Of a stretch of DNA of 64,000 nucleotides, positions 54,931 to 63,073 are shown piece by piece. The translations under genes and the position numbers were made by a program. The notes beneath the pieces are model-generated. The model ran no database searches. It had not been told where the DNA came from and worked only from the letters and a program-made list of their open reading frames with translations. The stretch's first letter is position 1, and the number at the start of each line of letters is the position of its first letter. The DNA is from Actinomyces procaprae (GTDB taxonomy: Bacteria; Actinomycetota; Actinomycetes; Actinomycetales; Actinomycetaceae), in the NCBI RefSeq assembly GCF_004798665.1, contig NZ_CP039292.1, forward strand, positions 1,674,001-1,738,000, written 5' to 3'.

Positions 54931-55533
54931 GTGCCAGACATTCCTCGCGTGCAGCCTCGTGAACCGGCTGCGCCCACTATGCCGGAGCGCTTCCGCACTG
55001 CCCTGGAGTCGCTGCGCATCCCGGCCCGGCCACGCGGCCTGATCCTTCAGGAGGTCCCAGCGCCGGCGCGGCTGGCCCCCTACGCTGCGGCCTTGACGGC
55101 GGAGACCGTGCAGACGGAGGCGGGCACACCGATCGCATCCGGTCGCTTCGTGGTGCTGCACGACCCCGCGACGCAGGCCGCCTGGGACGGTGACTTCCGT
55201 CTGGTTGTCATGGTGCGCGCGCGAGTGGACGAGGAGATCGGCACCGACCCGCTGCTCGGTTCCGCGGCCTGGTCCTGGCTCACCGATGCGCTCGACCATG
55301 CGGGTGCCGGCAGGCACGCCCTGGTGGGCACAGTGACCCGGGTGCTGTCAGACACCTTCGGCGGCCTGGAACTGACGGATGCCTGCGCCCATGTGGAGAT
55401 TCGTTCCTCCTGGACGCCGTCAACACCAGATCTGTCCCCGCATCTTCTGGCCTGGTACGAGCTCATTCACCTCACCGCCGGGAACGAGCCGGAGAGCGCT
55501 GTGCCCCTGGGCCTGGCGGGGGCATCCCGGTGA
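54931..55533 (+). CDS. DUF3000 family protein
   Basis: A 200-residue soluble protein with segments ERFRTALESLRIPARPRGLI, FVVLHDPATQAAWDGDFRL and GTVTRVLSDTFGGL, which match the actinobacterial DUF3000 family from memory. GTG start. The next gene, RNase D, begins inside its stop codon (GTGA overlap), a pairing common in actinobacteria. Function unknown. Confidence 0.85.
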   Translation: MPDIPRVQPREPAAPTMPERFRTALESLRIPARPRGLILQEVPAPARLAPYAAALTAETVQTEAGTPIASGRFVVLHDPATQAAWDGDFRLVVMVRARVDEEIGTDPLLGSAAWSWLTDALDHAGAGRHALVGTVTRVLSDTFGGLELTDACAHVEIRSSWTPSTPDLSPHLLAWYELIHLTAGNEPESAVPLGLAGASR

Positions 55534-56819
55534 CCGGCCGCTCCACGCCAGTGCCGGTGAGGGTGCCCGGCACGACCGACTCCCCCGTTCCTGACGACGC
55601 CGTAGTCGCCTATCGGCGTCCGGCGGAGGGGCTTCCCCCGGTGACCGACACGCCGGCGGCGTTGGCGCATGCGGCCGCTGCACTGGCTGCGGGCACCGGG
55701 CCGATTGCGGTGGATGCCGAGCGCGCCTCCGGATTCCGGTATGGGCAGGACGCCTACCTGGTGCAGCTGCGCCGACAGGGCGCGGGAACAGTACTGATCG
55801 ATCCGCTCGGCGCAGGAGACATGTCCGCCCTCGCCTCCGTCCTCGACGGGCCGGAGTGGGTGCTGCACGCCGCAGACCAGGACCTGCCCTGCCTGGCGGC
55901 GCTCGGGCTCAGGGCCTCCTCCTTGTTCGACACCGAGTTGGCGGCGCGACTGCTCGGACGTGCACACGTGGGGCTGGGCGCCGTAATTGAGGAGACGCTG
56001 GGCCTACGTCTGGCAAAGGACCATGCGGCCGCCGACTGGTCGACCCGGCCGCTTCCGGAGTCCTGGCTGACCTATGCGGCGCTCGACGTCGAGCTGCTCC
56101 TCCCCCTGCGCGCGGCACTCGCCCAGGAGCTCGAAGCCTCCGGCAAGGCCGAATGGGCGGCGCAGGAGTTCGAACACGAGCGCGTCCGCCCCCAGCGGCC
56201 GCCCCGGGTTGATCCCTGGCGGCGCACGCCGCGTTCAGGCCGAGCCGTTCGCACACCCCGGTCGCTCGCCGTGTTGCGCGAGCTGTGGACCGCGCGGGAG
56301 GAACTTGCACGGGAGCTGGACGTGACTCCCTCGAAGGTCCTGCCCCATCGTGCGCTGGTGGCGGCCGCCGTCGCCCAGCCGTCGTCGCGACGGCGCCTGG
56401 CATCCATCCGAGAGTTCTCCTCACGCTCTGCGCGCCAGCACCAGGAGCTGTGGTGGCGGGCGGTGGAGCGCGCGCTGTCGCTGCCCGAGGATCAGCTTCC
56501 GCCACTGCATGCACCACTGGCTCCCGGTGAGCTGCCGCAGCCGCGGTCGTGGGCCCGGCATCATCCCGAGTCCGCCGCGGTGTTGGAGCGGGTGCGCGGC
56601 ACCGTCCGTGCGCGCGCCGAGGAGCTGCGGGTGCCCCACGAGCTTCTGCTGGGCACAGATGCGCAGCGACACCTCTCCTGGGATGTCGGAGAGGCGTTGG
56701 CCTTGGGCGAGCACGTCGACGTGTCCGTGGCCGCAGTGTCCGCGCGCCTGGAGGCCTTGGGCGCCCGGCCCTGGCAGGTGGAGCAGGCGGCGGGCCCCCT
56801 GTCGGCGGCCCTGTCCTGA
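55530..56819 (+). CDS. rnd: Ribonuclease D-like HRDC-domain protein
   Basis: A 429-residue protein of the DEDD 3'-5' exonuclease superfamily. Exo I is AVDAERASGFRYGQ (Asp and Glu), Exo II is LLHAADQDLPCL, and Exo III is YAALDVELLLPL (Tyr-x3-Asp). An HRDC domain occupies roughly residues 240-320 (LRELWTAREELARELDVTP). RNase D-type enzymes trim tRNA precursors. It is coupled to the DUF3000 gene. Confidence 0.9.
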   Translation: MTGRSTPVPVRVPGTTDSPVPDDAVVAYRRPAEGLPPVTDTPAALAHAAAALAAGTGPIAVDAERASGFRYGQDAYLVQLRRQGAGTVLIDPLGAGDMSALASVLDGPEWVLHAADQDLPCLAALGLRASSLFDTELAARLLGRAHVGLGAVIEETLGLRLAKDHAAADWSTRPLPESWLTYAALDVELLLPLRAALAQELEASGKAEWAAQEFEHERVRPQRPPRVDPWRRTPRSGRAVRTPRSLAVLRELWTAREELARELDVTPSKVLPHRALVAAAVAQPSSRRRLASIREFSSRSARQHQELWWRAVERALSLPEDQLPPLHAPLAPGELPQPRSWARHHPESAAVLERVRGTVRARAEELRVPHELLLGTDAQRHLSWDVGEALALGEHVDVSVAAVSARLEALGARPWQVEQAAGPLSAALS

Positions 56820-56841
56820 GCTCCTGCCCCACGATCCCGAC

Positions 56842-56867
56842 CGCCTGCCACACGCACATGGCAGGCG
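56842..56867 (+). terminator. Hairpin terminator after rnd
   Basis: A 9-bp inverted repeat CGCCTGCCA and TGGCAGGCG around an 8-nt loop lies 22 bp after the rnd stop codon. It has no T tail. Confidence 0.55.
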
Positions 56868-57120
56868 ATCCGTGATCGCGTTGGGCACGCCCGAGCCGCA
56901 CACACGTTCCGCCGGATGACCCCAGTTTTGAGGCGCTTTGCGTTTGAGGGTGTGGATGAAGCCGGGAGTCGGCTCGCCAGCATGCTGTGCGCTGACCTCG
57001 TCGACTACGCCGGTTCGGTGTTTACTACTCCGGTTAGGTGTCTGCTGAAGAGTTCTGAGCCCTCCAGCAGAGGTCGAACAGGCGTAGCAGAGGCCGAAGG
57101 GGCGTACCCAACGGAGCCTG
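56868..57120. other. Gap between rnd terminator and IS256 element; no supported gene
   Basis: 253 bp without a convincing gene on either strand. A 73-residue plus-strand frame and antisense frames cross it but show no recognisable product. It may hold a remnant of an earlier insertion next to the IS256 element. Confidence 0.4.
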
Positions 57121-58561
57121 TCAAGGTTTCTGTGTAAGCGGGTTGTTGTTACAGGTAGGGGCGGATTCGTTCGGGGTAGGCGGCGGCGAGCTGGGCGAGG
57201 GCTTGTTTCCAGTTGGTGGTGACTTGTCCTTCGACCATGCGGCCCTTGGCCTTGCGTTTGCTGGCGGGTAGGTTCTTCTCCTTGTCCCGTTCTCTGGCGC
57301 GCTTGTCCTCGATGTTGCAGATGGCCAGCCACAACAGCTCCCGCGGCGGCCTCGTCGGAGGGGAACTGGCCCCGGTTCTTGGACACCTTGCGCAGCTGGT
57401 AGTTCAGCGACTCGATGGAGTTGGTTGTGTAGATGACCCGGCGCAGCATCGGCCGGAGTACGCCAGGAACGGCGTGAAACGCTCCCAGGCCCTCTCCCAG
57501 GTCGCCACCGCCTCGGGATACTTGCTGCTCCACTGGTCGGCGAAGTCGGCCAGGGCCTCCAGGGCGGCCTCCTCGTTGGGGGCGGTGTAGACGGGCTTGA
57601 GAGCTTTAGCAGGCCTGCTTGCGGTCCCCATAGGCCACGAACCGCATCGAGGCGCGTATCAGGTGCACGACGCAGGTCTGGACCAGGGAGTTGGGCCAGG
57701 TCGCCTCGATCGCCTCGGGCAGGCCGGTCAGTCCGTCGCAGCACACGATCAGCACGTCCCTGAGGCCCCTGTTGGCCAGCTGCGCGCACACGTGCGCCCA
57801 GAAGGAGGCACCCTCCTCGCCCCTGGACCCAGATGCCCAGCACGTGCAAGATAGCCGTCCATATCGACCCCTACGGCGATGTGGGCTGACCTGGTGGTCA
57901 CGCGGTGGTCGGCACGGACCTTGATGCGGATGGCATCGAGGTAGATGACCGGGTAGAACTCCTCCAGGGGTCGGTTCTGCCACTCCATGACCGCATCGCA
58001 CACCGCGTCGGTGACCTGTGTTGATCGCCCCCGGCCGACAGCACCCGCCCCCAGGGTGGTCTCCAGGTGGTGGCGGATCTCCCGCACCGTCATACCGCCC
58101 GCGTACAGGCTCACAATCATCGAGTCCAGGCCGTCCATGCGCCGCTGGCCCTTACGCACCAGGCGGGGCGTAAACGAGCCGGCCCGGTCCCGGGGGACCA
58201 CGGGTCTCGAAGGAGCCCACCTCCGAGTCGATCGTCTTGGTCGTGGTGCCATTACGGGCGTTACCGCGGGCGGCCTTGGCCGGCTCGCCCTTCTCGTAGC
58301 CCAGGTGATCGGTCAGCTCCGCCTGCAGGCCCCGCTCCAGCGCCTCCTTCAACAGCGCCGGCAGCAGACCGTCAGCACCAGTGAGCTCCACCTTGCCGGA
58401 CCCGGGCCTGCTCAAACAGGTCATCCAACGCACCAGAGGCGGCCAGCTCCTGGGCCACACCACTACCAGTTGGAGCAGTCTCCCACGGGGCGGTCTTCTC
58501 CTTATCAGTCACACTCATCAGGGTCAGTCCTCTCAATCAGGGCTTACACAGACCATTGAAC
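57121..58561 (-). mobile_element. Decayed IS256-family insertion sequence
   Basis: A 1.44-kb element with imperfect terminal inverted repeats: GTCAAGGTTTCTGTGTAAG at 57121-57139 and, reversed, GTTCAATGGTCTGTGTAAG at 58561-58543. The two ends share CTGTGTAAG and most flanking bases. It contains one broken transposase gene. No convincing target duplication is seen at the proposed edges, so the ends may have drifted or be placed a few bases off. Confidence 0.75.
57149..58518 (-). pseudogene. IS256-family transposase, multiply frameshifted
   Basis: Segments from several frames combine into an IS256/MULE-type transposase: N-terminus from ATG 58518 (MSVTDKEKTAPWETAPTG), [115 protein letters not shown] and VEGQVTTNWKQALAQLAAAY. 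The catalytic Asp residues and terminal Glu region appear preserved. At least seven single-base shifts separate the pieces, for example at CCCGGG 58401-58406, CCCGGGGG 58189-58196, near 57850, near 57820, near 57610, near 57440 and near 57340. The gene cannot be translated as one protein. Confidence 0.88.
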
Positions 58562-58877
58562 ACGCCCACCCAACGACTACCCCTGGTCTCGATCCCAGCT
58601 CGCTCTACGTCCGTGACGCCGCCCCGAGGACGTCCCCGCCGCCTGCGACGTCGTCGTCAGCCCGAAAACGTCCGCACAAGCCCCACACCGACCCCGCCCG
58701 GACGCCCGAACACGACCACCCGCGAGCCCGAACCACCACACCCCGCAATCGCGAAGAGCCTATAACCCGTGGTGGGCGCGGCCACCACACTCGCCGGGGC
58801 CGCCAGGTCCGGTTGCGTGAGTGCTCGAGTGGCGGTGCGCGGTCAGGTGTCTGTGTGCGTCGTCGTCGAGCCCTCCA
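58562..58877. other. Gap between IS256 element and mirrored array; no supported gene
   Basis: About 316 bp with arginine/proline/threonine-rich frames on both strands but no recognisable product, start signal or strong structure. I see nothing functional in it. Confidence 0.4.
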
Positions 58878-59066
58878 GTTGGACCCCTGTCCCGCCGTTG
58901 GACCCCTGCGCCCCCGTTGGACCCCTGTCCCGCCGTTGGACCCCTGCACCCCCGTTGGACCGCCGTAGCCGCCGTTTACAGCGGTCCAACGGGGCGGAAG
59001 CGGTCCAACGGGAAATAAGCGGTCCAACGGGGCGGAAGCGGTCCAACGGGAAGTAAGCGGTCCAAC
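58878..59066. repeat. Mirror-image array of GTTGGACC octamers at exact 19-bp spacing
   Basis: Five copies of GTTGGACC begin at 58878, 58897, 58916, 58935 and 58954. After a short centre the inverse, GGTCCAAC, begins at 58983, 59002, 59021, 59040 and 59059. Every step within each half is exactly 19 bp. The filler sequences alternate in two types on each side, and differ between the halves. The array lies between the decayed IS256 element and the pfl terminator, with no coding function that I can support. Confidence 0.95.
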
Positions 59067-59214
59067 CAGGGCGGCGCAGGACCCAAGCGCACTGGACAAC
59101 CGCCGAGGCATCAGACCCAAGCCCGAAGCAGGCCGCCGGGCGCGCAAGGGCTGGGACAGCCACCCGACCGGCACACCCGCACCGCACACTCGCGCCGACA
59201 ACGCGAACAAGAAG

Positions 59215-59246
59215 GCCGGCCGAGCCCAGAATCGGGCTCGGCCGGC
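59215..59246 (-). terminator. Hairpin terminator of the pfl operon
   Basis: A perfect 13-bp stem GCCGGCCGAGCCC with its complement and a 6-nt loop, followed on the minus strand by a pyrimidine-rich CTTCTTGTTC. It lies 61 bp past the pflA stop codon. Confidence 0.8.
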
Positions 59247-59306
59247 GCATCGGCGGGATCAGTCAATGGCGGGATCAGTCAATGCACATTAGTCGTCGCG
59301 CATCAG

Positions 59307-60185
59307 TCAGTGAACCGTGAATCCGTGTGCGCGGAAGATCTCACGGGTCGACTCAACCAGCTCCGGCTCTGGCGGGCGGGTGTCCCTGAGCCGGTACTCC
59401 AGCTTGAGAGCGTCCCACTTGTCGGTGCCCATCTGGTGGAATGGCAGCACCTCCACGCGGGAGACCACCGGCCGCCACCGTTCAACAATCCGAGCCACGT
59501 TCTCAACGTTCTCAGGATCATCGGTCAGGTCTGGGACCAGGACGAAGCGCGCCCAGGTCTCAATACCCCTCTCGGCGAGCCGGTCCCCGAAGGCGATGGT
59601 CGGAGCCAGCTCCCGGCCGGTGACTCGCTTATAAGTCTCCTCATCCCCGCTCTTCACATCGAGCAACACCAAATCGATGTTGTCCAGCATCTCGTCCGAG
59701 GCGTTGGCCCCGAGATAACCGGAGGTGTCGATGCAGGTATGGATGCCCATGGCCTTCGCCCCGGACAGGATCCGGTCGGCGAAGGCGGGCTGCATGAGGA
59801 CCTCACCGCCTGACAGGGTTATACCGCCCCCGGTCGCCTTGAAGACATTCCGGTAGCGCCTGATCCGACGCAGAATCTCATCGACCTCGACCGGCTCCCC
59901 GTCACGCATCAGGAACGTGTCCGGGTTATGGCAGTACAGGCAGCGCAGCGGGCAGCCGTTGAGAAAAATCGTCATGCGTGTCCCGGGTCCATCGACCGCA
60001 GTCACCAGCTCCCAAGAGTGAATCGACCCAAGGGTGCCCTCACGCATGCGCGCCAGGCGCTCTGAACGCTCAAGGTCGGTGAGTTCCTCGAGCGCACCGA
60101 TTCCGGCCCCGCGCAGACGGGCGGCCGGGGCCAGAAAGTCCTGGTCCCGGCCGCCCGCCTGTTCCGGGGTGATGGTCTCAGCCAT
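59307..60185 (-). CDS. pflA: Pyruvate formate-lyase activating enzyme
   Basis: A 292-residue radical SAM enzyme. The cluster motif C78-x3-C82-x2-C85 is in NGCPLRCLYCHNP, and segments GGGITLSGGEVLMQPAF and DTSGYLGANASDEMLDNIDL are typical of glycyl-radical activases. It puts the glycyl radical on pyruvate formate-lyase, here probably on the separate small subunit encoded 24 bp upstream. An N-terminal extension of about 50 residues precedes the usual start region. Confidence 0.95.
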   Translation of the reverse strand: MAETITPEQAGGRDQDFLAPAARLRGAGIGALEELTDLERSERLARMREGTLGSIHSWELVTAVDGPGTRMTIFLNGCPLRCLYCHNPDTFLMRDGEPVEVDEILRRIRRYRNVFKATGGGITLSGGEVLMQPAFADRILSGAKAMGIHTCIDTSGYLGANASDEMLDNIDLVLLDVKSGDEETYKRVTGRELAPTIAFGDRLAERGIETWARFVLVPDLTDDPENVENVARIVERWRPVVSRVEVLPFHQMGTDKWDALKLEYRLRDTRPPEPELVESTREIFRAHGFTVH

Positions 60186-60208
60186 CTGAGTCCTTCACCC
60201 GCTGCGGC

Positions 60209-60454
60209 TCAGGCGCCGGCGTGGAAGGTGCGGTTGAGCACGTCCAGCTGCTGCTCGCGGGTCAGCTTGACGAAGTTGACGGCGTAGCCGGAGACGCGAA
60301 CCGTCAGGTTGGGGTAGTTCTCCGGGTGCTCCATGGCGTCCTCAAGGGTGGAGCGGTCCAGCACGTTGATGTTGGCGTGGTACAGACCCTTGACCCCGCC
60401 GTTGTCGTCACGCTGAGCCTTCATGGACTCCAGGCGCTCCTCATATGTGGCCAT
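60209..60454 (-). CDS. grcA: Separate glycyl-radical domain protein (GrcA-like)
   Basis: An 81-residue protein equal to the C-terminal domain of pyruvate formate-lyase: [20 protein letters not shown], then [11 protein letters not shown] with the radical glycine at residue 56, and [17 protein letters not shown] start with AGAAAGGGGCC upstream. It lies 77 bp downstream of pflB and 23 bp upstream of pflA on the same strand. Because PflB here lacks this domain, the protein is probably an essential subunit and not only an oxygen-damage repair factor as in E. coli. Confidence 0.93.
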   Translation of the reverse strand: MATYEERLESMKAQRDDNGGVKGLYHANINVLDRSTLEDAMEHPENYPNLTVRVSGYAVNFVKLTREQQLDVLNRTFHAGA

Positions 60455-60531
60455 AGCAGGCCCCTTTCTGATGTGTGAGTGAAATGTGTATTCGGATGGT
60501 CTGGTGGCCCGCGCCCGCTTGGGCGGCGGGA

Positions 60532-62652
60532 TCAGACCTCGGCGCAGTCGTCGGGGACGAAACCGGCGTCGAGGATGCCCACGAGGTTGGAAACGCGCTC
60601 GTCGAGCGTGCGGCCCAGGCCCTGGGGCGTGATCGTGTTGGTCAGGGAGATGCCGTCAAGGGCATCGTTGTAGTCGAGCTTGCCGACACTCAGCATGGAG
60701 GCGACCATGCCGTGGGTGTCCATGCCGTTCTCCGGGTTGGCTCCCGGGGAGAACGGGGTGCCCTTCTGGTGGCCGGACGGGAAGGAGCCGGTGGCCTTGC
60801 CGTAGACGACGTTGGAGGTAATCGTCAGCACGGACTGGGTCGGGATGGCGTCCCGGTAGAAGGGCTGCTCCTTGATCTTGGACATGATCGTGTGGACCAC
60901 GGTCGCGGCGATATCGTCGGCGCGGTCGTCATCGTTGCCGTAGATCGGGAAGTCGCCCTCGGTGACGTAGTCGACCACCAGGCCGGTCTCATCGCGCACC
61001 GGAGTGACCTTGGCGTACTTGATGGCACTCAGCGAGTCGGCGACGATCGAGAGCCCGGCGATGCCGCAGCCCATGGTGCGCACGATCTCGGAGTCGTGCA
61101 GCGCCATCTCGATGGACTCATACGCGTAGCGGTCGTGGCAGTAGTGGATGATGTTCAGGGCCTCGACATAGGTGCCGACCACCCAGTCGAGCATCTTCTC
61201 GTACTTGTCCCACACCTCGTCGAAGTCGAGCGGGCCGTCGCCCTCGATCCCGGGCAGACCGGTGACGACCTGCTTGCCGGTCATCTCGTCGCGCCCGCCG
61301 TTGATGGCGTACAGCAGCGCCTTGGCGGAGTTGACTCGCGCACCGAAGAACTGCATCTGCTTGCCCACGCGCATCGGGGAGACGCAGCAGGCGATGGCGG
61401 CGTCGTCACCCCAGTGCTCGCGGATCTGCTCGTCGGCCTCGTACTGAATGGCCGAGGTGGTGATGGAGATCAGGGCGCAGAAGTCCTTGTAGCCCTTGGG
61501 TAGGTCCTCGTTCCAGAAGATGGTGATGTTCGGCTCGGGGGCGGGGCCGAGGTTGCGCAGCGTCTGCAGCAGGCGGAACGAGGTCTTGGTGACCAGCGGC
61601 CGCCCGTCCTCGCCGAAGCCGGCGTCCGACCACGTGGCCCAGTAGGGGTCGCCGGAGAAGATCTGGTCGTAGTCCGTGGTGCGCAGGAAGCGGGTGATGC
61701 GCAGCTTCATGACGATGTTGTCGATGAGCTCCTGGGCGCGGGACTCATCGATCACGCCGGCCTTCAGGTCGCGCTCGAAGTAGATGTCGAGGAAGGCGGA
61801 CAGGCGGCCGATGCTCATGGCCGCGCCGTCCTGGGACTTCACGGAGGCGAGGTAGGCGAAGTAGGTCCACTGCACGGCCTCGTGGGCGTCCTTGGCGGGC
61901 CCCGAGATGTCGAAGCCGTAGGAGGCGGCCATGTTCTTGAGCTTCTTCAGGGCCTTGATCTGCTCGGAGTGCTCCTCACGGTAACGGGCCCAGTGCTCCG
62001 AGAAGGGCTTGTCCGCGACGGCGTCCTTCGCCTTCTGCTTGAGCTCGATGAGGCGGTCGACGCCGTAGAGGGCGACGCGGCGGTAGTCACCGATGATGCG
62101 ACCGCGGCCGTATGCGTCCGGCAGGCCGGTGATGATGTGAGAGCTGCGTGCGGCCCGGATGCGCGGGGTGTAGATGTCGAATACCGCGTCATTGTGGGTC
62201 TTGCGGTAGCGGGTGAAGATCTTCTTGACCTCGGGGTCGACCTCCTTGCCCGCCTCCTTGATCGCCTGCTCGACCATGCGCCAACCACCGTTGGGCATCA
62301 TGGCGCGCTTGAGCGGGGAGTCGGTCTGGAGACCGACGATGACGTCGTCGTCCTCGCTGATGTAGCCGGCGGGGAATGCGTCGATGTCAGACGGTGTGTG
62401 GGTGTCGACGTCGAGGATGCGCACCTTGCGCTCCTCCGACAGGTAGTTCTTCTCCAGGGTGTCCCACAGGCGCAGGGTCTTGTCGGTGGCGCCGGCGAGG
62501 AACGAGGCATCGCCGGTGTAAGGCGTGTAGTTGCGCTGGATGAAGTCCCGGACGTCGATATCCTCGGTCCACGGGCCCGCGGTGAAGCCCTCCCACGCGT
62601 CGTGGCTGGTGGTCTCCTCCGCAGTGGCGGATGCTGTGACCTCGGTTGTCAT
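60532..62652 (-). CDS. pflB: Pyruvate formate-lyase large subunit without glycyl-radical domain
   Basis: About 706 residues from ATG 62652, with AGGAGGG upstream. It converts pyruvate and CoA to acetyl-CoA and formate in anaerobic growth. The active-site Cys pair is in [12 protein letters not shown] near residue 421, and family segments [18 protein letters not shown] and [13 protein letters not shown] are clear. The protein ends shortly after [20 protein letters not shown], where E. coli PFL goes on for about 60 residues with the glycyl-radical loop; that part is in the next gene. A disordered Thr/Ala/Glu N-terminus precedes the core. Confidence 0.95.
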   Translation of the reverse strand: MTTEVTASATAEETTSHDAWEGFTAGPWTEDIDVRDFIQRNYTPYTGDASFLAGATDKTLRLWDTLEKNYLSEERKVRILDVDTHTPSDIDAFPAGYISEDDDVIVGLQTDSPLKRAMMPNGGWRMVEQAIKEAGKEVDPEVKKIFTRYRKTHNDAVFDIYTPRIRAARSSHIITGLPDAYGRGRIIGDYRRVALYGVDRLIELKQKAKDAVADKPFSEHWARYREEHSEQIKALKKLKNMAASYGFDISGPAKDAHEAVQWTYFAYLASVKSQDGAAMSIGRLSAFLDIYFERDLKAGVIDESRAQELIDNIVMKLRITRFLRTTDYDQIFSGDPYWATWSDAGFGEDGRPLVTKTSFRLLQTLRNLGPAPEPNITIFWNEDLPKGYKDFCALISITTSAIQYEADEQIREHWGDDAAIACCVSPMRVGKQMQFFGARVNSAKALLYAINGGRDEMTGKQVVTGLPGIEGDGPLDFDEVWDKYEKMLDWVVGTYVEALNIIHYCHDRYAYESIEMALHDSEIVRTMGCGIAGLSIVADSLSAIKYAKVTPVRDETGLVVDYVTEGDFPIYGNDDDRADDIAATVVHTIMSKIKEQPFYRDAIPTQSVLTITSNVVYGKATGSFPSGHQKGTPFSPGANPENGMDTHGMVASMLSVGKLDYNDALDGISLTNTITPQGLGRTLDERVSNLVGILDAGFVPDDCAEV

Positions 62653-63073
62653 CCGTGCCCTCCTATAGGGTGAGTGGCCGCGGCCACTCGCTTGCTTGCG
62701 CCCTTGTGGGGCGTGGCGGTACATCGTTGCGCCGTCGACTCAAGCCTAGGCCAGACGTCCCGGCTTGTGTAAGGTCAGCCGAAGCCGCCCCGGTGTGATC
62801 ACTCACAGGTAGCCTCAAGACATCACTAGCCTAGGACTTTAGGCCCACCTCAATGGGGACTCACCCCAGGTCCTCACCACCGGCTCATGACAGCAAGGAA
62901 GGGCAGAATCCCCGCGATTCACGGCCGGTTCGACGACTCCGGGTGACGGCCACCACCCAGACGCCGCCCTCCCGGGACACGTCACCCGGCGCGACGCATC
63001 CGCCCCGAGCACCATCGCCCTCGCACTCCGCGCGGAACCCGCCGCGCCCCACCCCACATCTGGGACCGCCGTC
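62653..63073. promoter_or_regulatory. pflB upstream region with a dyad
   Basis: 421 bp between the pflB start and the end of dxs. No supported gene. It contains the inverted repeat TGTGATCACTCACA at 62794-62807, about 140 bp upstream of the pflB start, a plausible operator for a CRP/FNR-type or redox regulator controlling anaerobic expression (the spacing of 4 differs from the usual 6). Both flanking genes point left, so the pfl promoter lies here. Confidence 0.45.

Noticed and set aside
58769..59250. Open frames on both strands through the mirrored repeat array (about 95 and 135 residues)
   Set aside because: They are produced by the repeat itself; the peptides are short Trp/Thr/Pro/Gly-type repeats without start signals or homology.
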